This document shows, one piece after another, positions 33,300 to 45,391 of a stretch of DNA of 64,000 nt. The translations under genes and the position numbers were made by a program. The stretch is from Dactylorhiza incarnata (lineage: Eukaryota > Streptophyta > Magnoliopsida > Asparagales > Orchidaceae), in NCBI GenBank assembly GCA_033032865.1, contig JAWHQI010000019.1, positions 9,776,001-9,840,000 on the forward strand, given 5' to 3'. Below the pieces are notes generated by a model, which saw nothing but the letters and a program-made list of their open reading frames with translations, was not told the origin of the DNA and searched no databases. The stretch's first letter is position 1. Each line of letters opens with the position of its first letter.

Positions 33300-36157
33300 T
33301 TTTTAGGTATGTTGGCAGGCTAAGGACAAAAAGGACGTGTGGTATTTGGACTCAGGATGCTCCAAACACATGATGGGAAACAAAGCAAAGGTCCTTAGCC
33401 TTGAGATGAAGAAAGGAGGAATGGTGACATTTGGTGATAATGAAAAAGGAAGGATCATGTGAATCGACACAGTGGGTAATGATTCTTTTTCAATCACAAA
33501 TGTTTTATTTGTAGATGGCATAAAACAGAATTTAATTTCAATTAGTCAATTATGTGATATAGGCTTAAATGTATTATTGGAATCATCTATAAATCTTTGC
33601 AAAATTATAAATTCTAAAACAAATGATGTCGTACTCACCGCACCTAGGATGCATAATGTTTATATGATTGCCTTTAATGATCTTTCAAATTCTTCTTTAA
33701 AATGCTTTATTTCTAAAAATGAAGAATTAGAACATTGGCATAGGAGCCTTGGTCAATATAGCACCAAGCTTATTTTGAAATTATCAAAACATAAATTAAT
33801 TAAAGTTGTACCTATGCTTAATGGTAATTTATCTTCACTTTGTACACCTTGCCAAAATGGAAAGTTTTCAAAAAATTATTTTAAAAGCAAAAATGTAATT
33901 TCTACTACTAGACCACTTCAATTAATTCATATGGATTTATTTGGACCGGTAAGCACTTCAAGTCTAGGAGGTAGAAAATATATTTTTGTAATAATTGATG
34001 ATTATTCTAGATTTTGTTGGACTTTATTTCTATCTTCCAAATCCGATGCATTTCTTGAATTTACTAAACTACGCATTCATATTCAAAATGAACTTGATTT
34101 AAAAATTAAATGCATACGTTCGGATCATGGAGGTGAATTTGAAAAAGATAAATTTTCTTCTTTTTGTGATGATTTAGGAATTAAACATGAATTTTCCTCT
34201 CCTCGCACCCCACAACAAAATGGTGTAGTGGAGAGGAAAAATATAACCGTTCAAGAGCTAGCACCCACTATGCTTTGTGAATATTGGTTGCCTAAATCTT
34301 TTTGGGCCGAAGCGGTTAATACTTGTTGTTATATCATTAATCGTGTCATGCTTTGTCCCATTTTAAAATTGACACCTTATGAGCTTTACTTTAAAAGAAA
34401 ACCTAATGTATCTTATTTTCATGTCTTTGGTTGTAAGTGTTTTATTTTAAAGACTAGAGATGTACTAGGAAATTTTGATGAAAAATGTGATGAGGGAATA
34501 TTCATTGGGTACTCTTCAACTAGTAAGGCTTATAGAATTTATAATAAACGAACTAAAATAGTTGAAGAGTCTATACATGTAAGGTTTGATGAGTTTGTTC
34601 CTTGTGTAGATACTAATCATACAGGAAACAAAGACGAACCCCTTTATCCTTCAGAGCATGAGGATGATGAATCGCTTGGAGAAAAAGATGAAGAAAAAGA
34701 GGAGAAAGAAGATGAAATAGTAGAATATGTTTCTCCAAGCGTGTTACAGTTTACTAAGGATCATCCAAAGGAGCTTGTGATAGGAAAATTATCAAAAGGG
34801 GTAAGTACTCGTTCTTCTTTACATGAGTCTTTTTCAAACCTTTGTTTTGTATTCGAAATAGAACCAATAAATGTTTCAATCGCTTTAAATGATGAATTTT
34901 TGTTTTTAGCTATGAATGATGAACTAAATCAATTTGAACGGAATAAGGTTTGGAATTTAGTAGAGAGGCCATCTAATCATCCAGTTATAGGAGTAAAATG
35001 GATTTTCAAAAACAAACTAGATGGTGACTTTAAAATTAAAAGGAATAAAGCTAGACTAGTTGCACAAGGGTATTCACAAATCGAAGGGGTAGATTTTGAT
35101 GAAACTTTTACACCCGTTGCTCGCCTAGAATCAATTAGAATATTTTTTGCATTTGCTAGTTTTAAAAGATTTAAACTATTTCCAATGGATGTTGAAAGTG
35201 CATTTTTAAACAAGATTATAAAAGGAGAAGTTTATGTAGAACAACCCCCCGGCTTTGTGAGTGAAATAATTCCAAACCATGTGTATAAGTTAGAAAAAGC
35301 GCTTTATGGATTGAAGCAAGCGCCACGTGCTTGGTATGATAGATTGACATTATTTTTGATAAAGCACGGTTATAAAATGGGAAGTGCGGATAATACACTC
35401 TTCATTAAGCATGTAGATAATAATTTGATTATATTGCAAATTTATGTTGATGATATCATTTTTGGAGCCACTAATGAAGAGTTATGTAATGAAGTAATTT
35501 TATTGATGAAAAATGAATTTGAAATGAGCTTGGTAGGAGAACTCACTTATTTTCTAAGATTTCAAATCTCACAAAAACAAGATGGTATATTTATTGGTCA
35601 AACTAAATATGTTCACGATATTCTTAAAAGATTTGGATTTGAAAATCTAAAACAAGTTAATACACCAATAAGTGCATCATTAAAATTAGGAAAAGAAGAA
35701 GCCGGTATTTCTATTGATCAAACATATTAATGAGGAATGATAGTCTCATTGCTTTATTTAAGCGCATCTAGACTCGATGTTATGTTTTCCGTTTGTTTAT
35801 GTGCTAGATTTCAAGCTAACCCAAAAGAGTCACATTTGAAAGCGGTTAATCATATTTTTAGATATCTAATCAGAAAATCTAGATTAGGCTTATGGTATCC
35901 TCATAATGATTGTTTTATTTTACACGGTTTTTCTGATTCAGACTTTCCGGGATATTCATTAGATCGTAAGAGCACTAGTGGAACGTGTCATTTTATAGGT
36001 CCTTCACTCATATCATGGTCAAGTACGAAACCGAATTATGTTACCCTCTCCACCCCAGAGGCCGAATATATCGCACTAGGTAGTTGTTGAGCACAAGCCT
36101 TGTGATGATCCAAATGTTAGAAGTCTTTCGTGTTCATCTAAATAACATAGAATTAAA
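33300..36157 (+). pseudogene. Element B pol: protease, integrase, RT, start of RNase H
   Basis: The protease reads WYLDSGCSKHMMG. A TGA near 33461 precedes a long open stretch (33472-35730, about 750 codons). That stretch holds the GAG-pre-integrase part, the HHCC finger and integrase with Asp in HMDLFGP, Asp in RSDHGGEF and Glu in VVERKN. RT follows with [16 protein letters not shown] and the catalytic IYVDDIIFG (near 35440-35465). TAA at 35728-35730 is followed by the same frame, with RNase H starting SLLYLSASRLDVMF and reaching AEYIALGSC. The solo LTR at 36158 splits it. This is the best-kept SIRE pol in the window. Confidence 0.9.
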
Positions 36158-37569
36158 TGTTGGATCTTGAGGCGCCCTTAGAGGGGGGGGTGAATAAGGG
36201 TTTTAAAAACTTTAAACTTTAATAGAAAACTTTTGATATTTTGGTAGAAGTAAGTTAAATCAAAAGTAAAGAGATAATGAAATTAGAAATGAAATCAAGT
36301 TTATTAAACAAGAAAAGACATGATTATCATTTATAAAATTGATTACAAAATCTGATTTCTTATGACGCTAGAAATCGTAGGCGATAAAGTAAAATCTCTT
36401 TTTGTTTTCTATACCGACTCGTATCCACACGAACCGGTTGGCTTTAGCCGATCTCTCCCCAGACACGGCCTCAAGCTGCTCTAGCCTTCCTATCCCCATA
36501 AAGGCCTCGAGCACCCCCTAGATCTACTCCCTAGACCCAGTCGCCAACATGAGGTGAATTCCTCCCTAAGTCCTACCCAGACCTAGACACTAACACGAGG
36601 CGAATTCACAAACTGATTACAACGATAAAATAAAAATACAAATACAAAAGACAAATATGAAACTCCCTCTGAGGTAATCTGAAGGAGATGCCGAAGAATC
36701 GCTGAAGATTGTTGAAGTCCAAGCGTGCGTTCTTAGTATTGAGGTAGCGTGTTGATCCAAGCCTCCTTTGATTCCTACTTTTGAAATATGAGTGGGAGAT
36801 GTGTTGGTCTAGAAATACGGACCTCTCAGAGTTTCTGAAGTGCGGAATAGGGCTCTTGGCAATCAGTAGTTGGAGAACACAAAATCCACCTTTTTATAGG
36901 ATTGGAAGCTAACGCCGATGTTAAGAGTTAACGTCGGGCGTTGACTCAGTATATAAATAACTTGATGGCTCGAATCTTCAAAACAGGAAGGAGATTCTGC
37001 ATCTTTGGAAACTTTCATTTTAGGCAACCTTAACGCTGGCGTTGACTCTAACGCCGGGCGTTGAGTCAAATCATTCCAAAAATGCTCCAGCAATCACAGT
37101 AGTTTCCCTCCATTCATTTTTCATCTTGGCGGGAACAAAAGTTAATGCCGGCGTTAAGAGTTAACTCCGGGCATTGAGTCAAATCATTCCTGAATTGCTC
37201 CTTCAATCACGGCTGCATTCCTCCTTGCCATAATCGTCGATCGTTAACGCCGGCGTTAAGTACTAATGCCTGACATTGAGTTTCTTTCTCATTTTATTCA
37301 GTCGGCAAGCCATCTCGTCGATCGACATCCCATCCCGTCGATCGGCAGACCATCCCGTCGATCGCTAACGCACAACATTAAGACGTAACGCGTGGCATTA
37401 TACATCTTTCAATCTTTCTACTTGTGGATAGTACACGACCAATAATGCAGCAACCTGGTGTCATATCTGTTCAAACATGCATGCTAAAAACACAATGGCA
37501 AACAAGATCAAATACAAGTAGGATTTGTTATTCTCAAATCAAAGGGATGCGGAAAACCTTGTTCCAACA
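36158..37569 (-). repeat. Solo LTR of the A family with TSD TTAAA
   Basis: TGTTGGATCTTGAGG...GTTCCAACA is flanked by TTAAA at 36153-36157 and 37570-37574, inside the B RNase H. It matches the element A LTR but is 1412 bp long. On the minus strand CCTATAAAAA lies at 36891-36900, and AACGCC/GGCGTT pairs with CCGTCGATC motifs fill 36905-37400. Confidence 0.95.
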
Positions 37570-37779
37570 TTAAAGTGTGACAACAAGAGTGCTATAGATC
37601 TCACAAACAATCCCGTACATCATTCTAGATCTAAACATATAGATGTCCGACATCATTTCATTAGAGATCATATTAAGAAGGAACATGTTAATATTTGCTT
37701 TATATGGACTAAATCACAACTTGCCGACATTTTTACCAAACCTCTACCCGATGCACGTTTTCACATGCTTAGGTTATAA
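37570..37779 (+). pseudogene. Element B RNase H, C-terminal end
   Basis: It continues from before the solo [40 protein letters not shown] and [13 protein letters not shown] in separate segments of one frame, ending TAA at 37777-37779. With one copy of TTAAA removed, the frame joins that ending at 36157. The same protein end is present in A (2354-2638). Confidence 0.88.
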
Positions 37780-38056
37780 TTAGTTGTCTTAGAAATGTCA
37801 CTATAATCCTTATCAAAAGCTATCAAAATTATCTTATGTACTTTGTTATATTTGCTTGCATTTTTTTTAAAAAGATATATATTTTCAAAGATTAATAAAA
37901 ATGTAAAAACTATAGACAAACCACCAAAAACACGCTAAAAGAGCCTTCCTATCAACTTCATAATGTCTGAAATTTCAACTGTAAGAAGGCCTACTTATAT
38001 TAAAAATGAATCATGAAAAATATTTTTCAAAAAGTCAAAAATTGGAGTTCTGTCTC

Positions 38057-38085
38057 GGTGTTAAGAAGCTAACGTCGGGCATTAG
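38057..38085. repeat. Internal palindromic motif of B
   Basis: GGTGTTAA, then GCTAACGTC and GGGCATTAG form a degenerate version of the A/B motif. The left flank TCTGTCTC matches the A copy at 2104-2133 when that is read on the minus strand. Confidence 0.6.
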
Positions 38086-38740
38086 TCTCTATGCTGAATT
38101 TTTTTTTTCTTTTTTTCTTTTCTGTATTGAAAAATAAAATAAAAAATACTTGGTATTATTTTATTGCAGTATTTTGTTTTAATTGTTTAAAAAAAGGTTT
38201 TCTATTTTTTGTTGATTATTTACTTCAAAAAGTTAAAAACAAAAAATTTATTATATGCTTAAATGTTTAATTCAAGGATGATTATATATATTACTTAAGG
38301 ATTCTTTACAATGTTTAATTTAAACCTTCAAGATTCTTAAAAAGATTGTTTTGATTTTATCATGCCTTGAATATCATCTTAAAATGTGCAAAAAAAATTT
38401 GACTAAAGATTACGTGTGTAGAAGCGTTTTTACATACCTCTAAGTATGAGTAAAGTTTTTATCTTTGATAAATATTTTTCTCACTTACACCTTTTTGTTA
38501 ATATACATGTGTTTTAAATCTTATTGCATAATTGTGTAGTATAAGAACTTATTTTGAATCTCATAAATAATTTACCTATACAACATTGAATTCATTCTTG
38601 AATTCATTGTTTTTTTTTCATGCACTTTTGATTAGAGAAATGTGGTATATAAAATAAAATTTCTATGTTTGTAAAAACAAGTGAATTCGGAGTCCTTAAT
38701 CACTAAACTAAAAAGCAAATAAAGAATGACAAGGTTAACT

Positions 38741-38832
38741 CCACCAAGCACTACTCACCCTCCTGATAAGTCCTAATGAGCATTGCGAGGTTGAGCACCT
38801 TGGAAAGAATTGTAAAGTGTCTTGTGCAAACA
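38741..38832 (+). repeat. Conserved 3'-tail block in B
   Basis: It holds CCAAGCACTACTCACC, CTGATAAGTC, GAGCATTG, GAGGTTGAGCACCTTGG and AAAGTGTCTTGTGC. It is the B copy of the block found at 1095-1323 (A, minus) and 49803-49895 (C). Confidence 0.8.
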
Positions 38833-40046
38833 AAATTTTCACCACTTCTCTTTGAAAATAAAAAAATATATATATGTGCATTGAATTTTATGGAAGTAAA
38901 GTTGTTTATGTTCAATTCAAGTTATGTTCTTACATTACATAGTTTCCTGTGGTTTGTTTTATACACTTGTATACTTTATCAAAATAGACTTATTGAACAC
39001 ATCATTATCATTTATAATACTTCCACTCATCAGAACTGGACTAAAAACTTATCTATACAATTCTCTACAATCATGAGTAATTGCACTAAGATAGCAATGC
39101 ATGATCTTTACAATGTTTGTTGATGGAATAAATTCGCGCTGCGTAAAATTAGAATATTATCCACGTATAATTCGATAAGGCAAGTGTACCGATCACTTTA
39201 TAGTATAGGATTTAGAAAATCAAGTGTCATATTTTTCCGGGCTTGCTGAGTACTTCTACTCACAAAGAAGAGCTATTATTTTATCGATCGAAAGTTGGGT
39301 TTGTTTTGGAAAAATGATTTGGAGAAAATTAACTACGAAGAAAAATTATGATTTAAAGGATTAGCACTTGGTCTCGAATCCCTTTGGAATAAAATAATAT
39401 TTTATAAAAGATGAAACCGCAAACTCTTATTGAAATATCTTCGACCGTGGAGGTTCCCAAAATATGGTAGAGCCTCTCTCGAGAGAACTACCACCTAACC
39501 TTAGGTTGATCGATTAAGACTCCTCGGTCAGTCGAAACCCCTTTAGCTTGCTTTAAGCGGTGAACCCCACTATTGGATTTGACTCCAATCCGAAAGATTT
39601 GTGTCACCCTCTCTCGAGGAATGCATACAACTCTTTTTATCTTTGAGTGATCTTCTCGTTCGCATGGATCTCTCGATCACTAGCAAACGAATCTTAGATT
39701 GAAAGTCATATTCCGGACATATGAAATCAAAACAAAGTAATTCAAAGATAAATCGAAAATAGACAATACGAGAGTTTGCTAATTAGAAAAATTCAAAACA
39801 TATTTTATTTTATTCCAAAGTTCATCATGACCAAGTGCTAAAGGAAATTTAGCTACTCATCATAGTGATGGGAATACAAGTAGAAGAGGAAAAAGACATG
39901 ATTAAGAAAACAACAATACTTGAATTAAAATAACAATAATTTAAAAACTTACAACTTTAGGAAAAACTAGCTATAACAACAAAAATATTGAACTAAAGCT
40001 GAAAGTAAACTCCAAAATCGAACCCCTTGACTTCTGGAGATTGCTT

Positions 40047-40055
40047 CCTTTTATA
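40047..40055 (-). promoter_or_regulatory. TATA box of the Athila 3' LTR
   Basis: TATAAAAGG on the minus strand lies 18 bases downstream of the first hairpin. The 5' LTR has TATAAAAC at about 63166-63173 with the same 18-base gap. Confidence 0.7.
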
Positions 40056-40073
40056 ATTGAAAAATCGGGGAGT

Positions 40074-40545
40074 CACGCCCTTGGTCACGCCCGTGACCAA
40101 GGGTGTGTAAGCTGCGTAATTGCTGTCTTGAAAGCCCGGGAATGTTGGGGAAGAAAAACCGGCAGAAATCAATTGCATGGCGGGTCACGGCCTCAGTCAC
40201 GCTCGCGACCGAGGGCGTGTCTTGACCGGGTCTGGAAACGGCAGGGAACATCGTGAACTGGAGTTAATCTGGCGGTTGCAAAAGAGTCATGGCCTCGGTC
40301 ACGCCCGTGACCGAGGGAGTGTAAGCTGGAAACGGCGGGAATTGATTGCTGGTTGTATTGAACGTATTCCGGGCGAGTCACACCCGTAACCTTGAGGTCA
40401 CGCCCTCTGTCACGCCCGTGACTGAGGGCGTGTAATTTTAATCTGACGTGGCGGCTGACTTCTTCAACTGAAATGTGGCGGGGCTGGTTCACGGCCGTGA
40501 CATGGTGTCACGCCCTTGGTCACGCCCGTGACCTAGGGCGTGTAC
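40074..40545 (-). promoter_or_regulatory. U3 hairpin array, five CACGCCC/GGGCGTG units
   Basis: Units start near 40074, 40186, 40290, 40400 and 40518. Each is an inverted repeat around GTCACGCCCGTGAC with outer arms such as CACGCCCTTGG. Spacers of 65-85 bp are not conserved. Its place directly upstream of TATA suggests a transcriptional role; this is inference. Confidence 0.7.
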
Positions 40546-40740
40546 TTTGCGATTCCAGCAGAAGTACTCCAAATATTCTCCTGATTATTCTTATGAGCTT
40601 GAAATTGTTATTGGCAGCCCAAATTACCTGAAAATACAAAAAGAAGGTAAATTAGTGATAAATTAACTAAAACTAAATTAAAGTAAATTAAATTTTTAAT
40701 AAAATATTATATAAAAATAACTATAAATAATGCATTATCA

Positions 40741-42548
40741 AATACCCTCATACTTACCCGTTTGCTAGTCCCGAGCAAACAACTTTTCATAGGAGTAGAA
40801 AAATTTAAATACTAGAAAAGAAATTTGAACCTAAGGAGTAAAAATGCGAAGTCTTGCGCCTAAGCGTGTAGACATCCTAGTAGAAAGACCTATTCAGCAT
40901 AAAGATTAGCTTAAAATTTTCAAAAATGCGTTATAACATATTGTTTTTACTTTTAAATTGAAAATCCGGCAAATCCTAAAATGATATTTAGGGAGAAGTA
41001 GCGTGTTCACTAAGATCAATATTACACAAAATCAAAGTTCGGGATAGCCTCCAAAGAAATCCATCAATGACGATGGCCATAGGCTTGCCCTTTCACACTC
41101 TCGCCATGGCACTAGTTTAACTCATAAGTATGAATCAATAGGACTTAATTGGGTTGAAACGTGGGCTTAGGTTATTTTTGGTGTGGAAAAAGAAAGATAA
41201 ACATGACGACTATTCACACCCAAACCAAAAGTGAGCTCGCACAAAATAATCTAAGCAGTCATGGCATTGTAAGAGCATAGCCAATTTCTAATCTTTTTTT
41301 TGTGTTCCTTTTTCTCTTTCTTTCTTTTTGTTTTGTTGTTTTTTTTCTTTTTTTTTCATTTGATTTTTTTCATAAAAGACAAGAGAAAGTCCACCAAAAT
41401 AATAAAAGACAATAAACTCTCACAAAATCTTTTCAAATTATTACTTTCGAGCACAGACTTGGGTGTGTGATAGGTTGCTTTTTGGGCCTTGGTGAAGAGC
41501 TTGGTGGAGCTGAAACAAAAAGTAATGTAAAAGGCTCAAAGTGACTTAACAAAGATAAAATGTTAGGTGCGGGTGCAAAAGCTCAAACTGGCCAAAGAAA
41601 TGCCTATATCATATTCATACGAATGAATTTAACTTATGCAAATGTTTTGAGAATCGCTAGAGGGCAAGTTCTAGACATCGAGAAAGAATACCCTTCCGTT
41701 CAAATTGTGTAATATTTCTCTAGTAAACTTCTACAAACTCACTAAAAGTATTTTTAGATTTTACCAGATTCAAGGGAAAAGTAAAACAAAAATATTTTTA
41801 CGCAGTTAGAAAAACAGAAATCTAATTTTATGCTGAATAGTTAATTCAACATGAGATCCTACTAACGCGTGCGCGTAACTAGAACACTGCACGAGTCAAT
41901 AATTTTACTCCAAAATTCAAAATCTAATGAAGTATATAAAATTTCCTACCACACTATGTAAAAGTAAATCTACTAAGAATTTTGCAAACAAGTAAATATA
42001 GAAATATTGATTCCCAAAATAAAATAAGATAATTTTTTTTTTTATTTTTTAAATATTTTTTTTATATATATTTGTTTTTTTTAGTTGTTTTTTTTGTGGT
42101 GCTCAGCAGTAAACTTGGTGTGAAATACCCTCCCCCCATACATAAAAGAAAACAGTGTCCCCAATGTTTTAGAAATAAGTACGAGTAAAGGAGAGAAAAC
42201 TTCCCTAATGAATAACAAAGCAATACCCGAGCCATCCTGAAAAAAAGAACATAGAGTAAAAGCAAAACATTTTTTTATATATTTTTTTGCATTAATAAAA
42301 AGAGAAATAAAAACAAATACAGAAGTGCGGTACATAAAATAAAAGATACAGACGACCAAAAATCTCTAAGCGTCATCATCGTCATCCTCCTGCTGATAAT
42401 AAGCACGCAGATCAGCAAATTCCCGCTGCAGATGCTCCATAGAGGAAGCATGACGCTGCTCGAGGGTATCAAAACGTGTGTCAAAATGAGCGCGCATGGA
42501 CAGATGCTCGGTCTGAATCTGATCCAAAAGAGTGTGGATCCGCCCAAA
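40741..42548 (-). other. Noncoding region and purine tract before the Athila 3' LTR
   Basis: On the minus strand the LTR is preceded by AAGTATGAGGGTATT, a plausible polypurine tract (40741-40756). The rest is AT-rich with long T runs (41295-41365, 42030-42075) and no convincing gene; the ORFs at 42062-42359 are low-complexity. Confidence 0.65.
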
Positions 42549-43557
42549 CTACTGATCGAAATAAGTTGATGAGTCGGGCGCATGGGGAAAATGTTGTTGT
42601 GGCGGCTGTGGAAACTGCAGAGCTGGAGCAACGCCACCGAAATCATCTTCGAAATCAAGATTGATCGGGTCGCCACCCACTTCGCCAGGAACGGCCTCGT
42701 ACTCGCGGCCACGCCGACGCATCAAACCAAGGGCCTGGAGGTTTTGGAATGTGATAGGCGCAGGCATTTGGAGAGGAGCAGTGGGAGGAAGTGCATCCCA
42801 GAGGCCCAAACGCTTGGCCAAATAAGTAACAAATGAACCACCACGTAGTGCACTAAGCCTCCGATTTTCAGCCTGATGCCGAAAAAACATTGCTAGCGCC
42901 GAACCAAGATTGAGGGGGACCCGTTCGTGCAGGCTATATAAATATAATAGGTCCGCGCGGGTCACCACTCCATGGCTATCGCCGCGAGCGGAAAGTGTGA
43001 AAGTGAGGAGGTAGTGGAGATAGCGTAAGGCGGGGGAGAGGAGATGACTACCCTTGGATTTTTTTGGCGAATATGGATTGCGGTCGTTACTAATTTCTGC
43101 CCAAAATCTGTGGAGGTTATAATCGCGAGGGAAATCGAGGGCGAGAGCGGTGTAGCCTCGTCGCAGAAGCCCATGAGAACGTTGAACTGCCGCAAAGGAA
43201 GGGTTCGCGAAAGTCCGCACATTCGGAATTCAAGCAAGTTCTCGGCCCCGGCCCTGTGGAAATCAAACGAAGAGAAAACTCCACCATCAGCTCGTAGTAC
43301 GCCGACTCCGAAATGGAGAAGAAAGGAGCCCACCCCGGAGTAGTGAGTAAATCTCGCACCGCGTTGGCCTGCCCGAGGGTGGTGAGAACGTTCCAATCGA
43401 TGACGCGAAAAACTCCAAATTCTTTCCCACGGAGGCGGTTACTCCGTTCTTGATGAGTGGGATGGGAAAAATGAAGCATAGCCACCGCTTCAAAAGTGTC
43501 ATCGGGGAGTGAAGAGGAGGACTCGCCAATGGCGTGGTTGCGGCGGCGGCCGGCCAT
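42549..43557 (-). pseudogene. ATHILA-type third ORF in the env position, two frameshifts
   Basis: ATG at 43557-43555 opens MAGRRRNHAIGESSSSLPDD. The RSNRLRGKEFGVFRVIDW and GWAPFFSISESAYYELMVEF segments follow, then (frame changed near 43255) LRQFNVLMGFCDEAT. After another change near 43150 come HRFWAEISND, ALRYLHYLLTFTLSARGDS, GVVTRADLLYLYSLHERV and GGSFVTYLAKRLGL. This pattern fits the ATHILA ORF-1 protein family found downstream of pol in Athila elements; its function is unknown. It ends near 42549 in a Pro/Gln-rich tail. Without the two indels it would be about 330 residues. C lies 15 bases upstream of the start. Confidence 0.8.
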
Positions 43558-43572
43558 TTGGAAGGAAGAGAG

Positions 43573-44853
43573 TGTTGGACATGTGTGTCACATCCCTTTT
43601 TTGAGAATAACAAATCACATATTGTATTTGATATTGCTTGTAGTGTGTTTATAGTGTGCAGGAACTATAGGTGCAATACTCCACAGGTAGAAAGCAGCTT
43701 GGAACAAATTTTTGAAAGGAGCAGCGCTACCGCCAGCGCTATCGCTAACGCCAGCACTACCACCAGCGCTACCGCTACCGCCAGCCGCTATATCGAGTTC
43801 GTGCGCAGCGACGGTTTCGCAACCGCTATCGCTTCCGCCAGCGCTATCTCCCGCTACCGCCAGCGCTATCGCTACCACCAGGCGCTATCTCCACTTCGTG
43901 CACAGCACCACGCCGCCGACGGTTGCGCAACCGCTCCACACGAATGCTACCGCAGGCGCTAGCCACTACTGCCGGTGCTAGCTCCAAGTTCTATAAATTT
44001 GAGCTTTGCTTCTCGTTTTGGCTAGAGATCCCAGAGAGGTTGCTTGTGCCACAATTCTAGTGTTGTTATGCTGCCGAAGATGGATCTCCAACAAAAAGCT
44101 TAAGGAGAATTCTGGAGGAGGACTACGTCACGCTACATCCGAAGGACGATCGCTTCTACCTCGCTTATGCTACAGCGATCCTTCATCCTCGACTCCAGAG
44201 ATCTCATATAGGGAGTTTTATTATTGTTTTTCATTATTTCCATTCCATACTTCTTTGTAACTGTTTAGTTAATTCGCCTTGTGTTGGCGACTAGGTCTGG
44301 GTAGGACTTAGGGGGAAATTCGCCTTGTGTTGGCGACTAGGTCTAGGTGATTAGATCTAGGGGGTGCTCGAGGCCATATCTGGGGAAGGATTGGCTAGAG
44401 CGGCTTGAGGCCATATCCGGGGAAGGATAGGCTAAAGCCAACCAGTTCGTGGGGATACGAGTCGGTATAGAAAAGGAAAATTTATTTACATATGTACGCC
44501 TCCGATTTCTAGCGATATTGAAATTAATTTTTGTAAACACCTTTTTATATAAATACAATCATGTCTCTATTTGTGTTTACTTAATTTCTCTCCTTTGGCG
44601 TTATCTTTAATATATTGGTTACAAAGCTTTCAATTCAAATCACTTTAACTAAATTGTTTATTTCAATCTCTTAATCATAAAACAATTTAGTACTTATTTC
44701 TAAAGATGAAAATTATGATATTCTCACAAATTAGCTAAATTGTTATTTTGCATTTCTCATATTATAAAACAATTTAGTAATTTCCATAGAATTATAAAAA
44801 GATTTTTTATTCCCTTATTCACCCCCCCTCTAAGGGCGTCGTAAGATCCATCA
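43573..44853 (+). repeat. 5' LTR of C
   Basis: TGTTGGACATGTGTG...GATCCATCA. U3 holds an AGCGCTA/TAGCGCT-rich array (about 43722-43985) built from GCTACC- and GCTATC-type units, then TATAAATT at 43992-43999. A run of seven C lies near the end. The Ala-rich ORFs across the array are not genes. Confidence 0.92.
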
Positions 44854-44855
44854 AG

Positions 44856-44866
44856 TGGTATCAGAG
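44856..44866 (+). other. Primer binding site of C
   Basis: TGGTATCAGAG fits tRNA-Met and is followed by GGTTATTCCAAA as in A and B. Confidence 0.88.
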
Positions 44867-44902
44867 GACAGGTTATTCCAAACGGTTTAAAAACCAGGAA
44901 TA

Positions 44903-45382
44903 ATGGCGTCTCATGATCTCGCTTCTACTAGTAAGGGAAATTTTCTTATAAATGAAAAATCTTTAGCACCACCTTTATTTGAAGGCAAAAATTATAATGG
45001 GTGGAAATTTCTTATGGAAAGATTTCTTAAATCTTTGGATAGTAAAGTATGGAATATTACAATTAAAATGCCCCCAAGTATTTTAAATAAAAATGAAATG
45101 TTTTTAAATGCCAAATCTATGAATAGTCTATATTGTGCATTAGATCAAAATATTTTCAAACTTATTTATACACTTCCTACTGCTTATGAAGTTTGGAAAT
45201 TTCTTGAGAATACTTATAGTCTTCCTTCTACGGATGATGAACAAGAGGAATTCCTTATGGATCCAAGAGAAGAAATTGACGAGGAATTCCTTATGGATCC
45301 AAGAGAAGAAATCGACGAGGAATTCCTTATGGATCTAAGAGAAGAAATCGATGAGGATTCATGCTTGGAGGAAGAAAAATAA
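44903..45382 (+). CDS. C gag-like protein, N-terminal ORF
   Basis: ATG at 44903 lies in the AATAATGGCG context shared with A and B. The 159-residue ORF reads PPLFEGKNYNGWKFLMERFL near residue 25 and CALDQNIFKLI near 75, typical of the SIRE capsid-type domain. After about residue 105 it turns into three acidic 12-residue repeats. It stops at 45380-45382, ten bases before the next ORF. Compared with B gag, the middle of the capsid-type domain is missing, so it may be a shortened derivative. Confidence 0.7.
   Translation: MASHDLASTSKGNFLINEKSLAPPLFEGKNYNGWKFLMERFLKSLDSKVWNITIKMPPSILNKNEMFLNAKSMNSLYCALDQNIFKLIYTLPTAYEVWKFLENTYSLPSTDDEQEEFLMDPREEIDEEFLMDPREEIDEEFLMDLREEIDEDSCLEEEK
45245..45352 (+). 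repeat. Three tandem 36-bp units inside the C gag ORF
   Basis: Units at 45245-45280, 45281-45316 and 45317-45352 differ at a few bases and each encodes EEFLMDPREEID or a one-residue variant. The repeat keeps the frame. Confidence 0.9.
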
Positions 45383-45391
45383 AATGTCACA

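Larger units (their letters stand above)
37780..39120 (+). other. 3' noncoding tail of B
   Basis: AT-rich and without a credible gene; the ORF at 38776-39123 covers a conserved noncoding block and shows no domain. It contains the palindromic motif at 38057-38085, an AAGTATGAGTAAA island near 38440-38458, the conserved block 38741-38832 and a GCATGATCTTTACAATG island near 39099-39116. The Athila element enters at 39121 after TTTGT. Confidence 0.7.
39121..40740 (-). repeat. 3' LTR of the Athila element
   Basis: TGATGGAATAAATTCG...AATGCATTATCA on the plus strand. On the minus strand U3 holds the hairpin array (40074-40545), then TATAAAAGG at 40047-40055. The remaining 0.9 kb is R/U5. The matching copy is 62239-63857. 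Confidence 0.95.

Noticed and set aside
38776..39123. 115-codon ORF in the B tail as an env-like gene
   Set aside because: It starts within the conserved noncoding block, has no counterpart in A or C, and shows no convincing domain.
40193..40492. ORFs across the Athila hairpin arrays (also 52289-52474, 52570-52852, 63311-63499)
   Set aside because: They encode repetitive HGRDRG-type peptides produced by translating CACGCCC repeats, on either strand, with no start context or domain.
40074..40545. CRISPR-like array
   Set aside because: Repeats vary, spacers are uneven, and the units lie in the U3 of a plant LTR element.
43534..43981. Ala/Ser/Thr-rich ORFs (also 50886-51198)
   Set aside because: By-products of the GCTACC/GCTATC hexamer array in the C LTR, open in several frames and on both strands.
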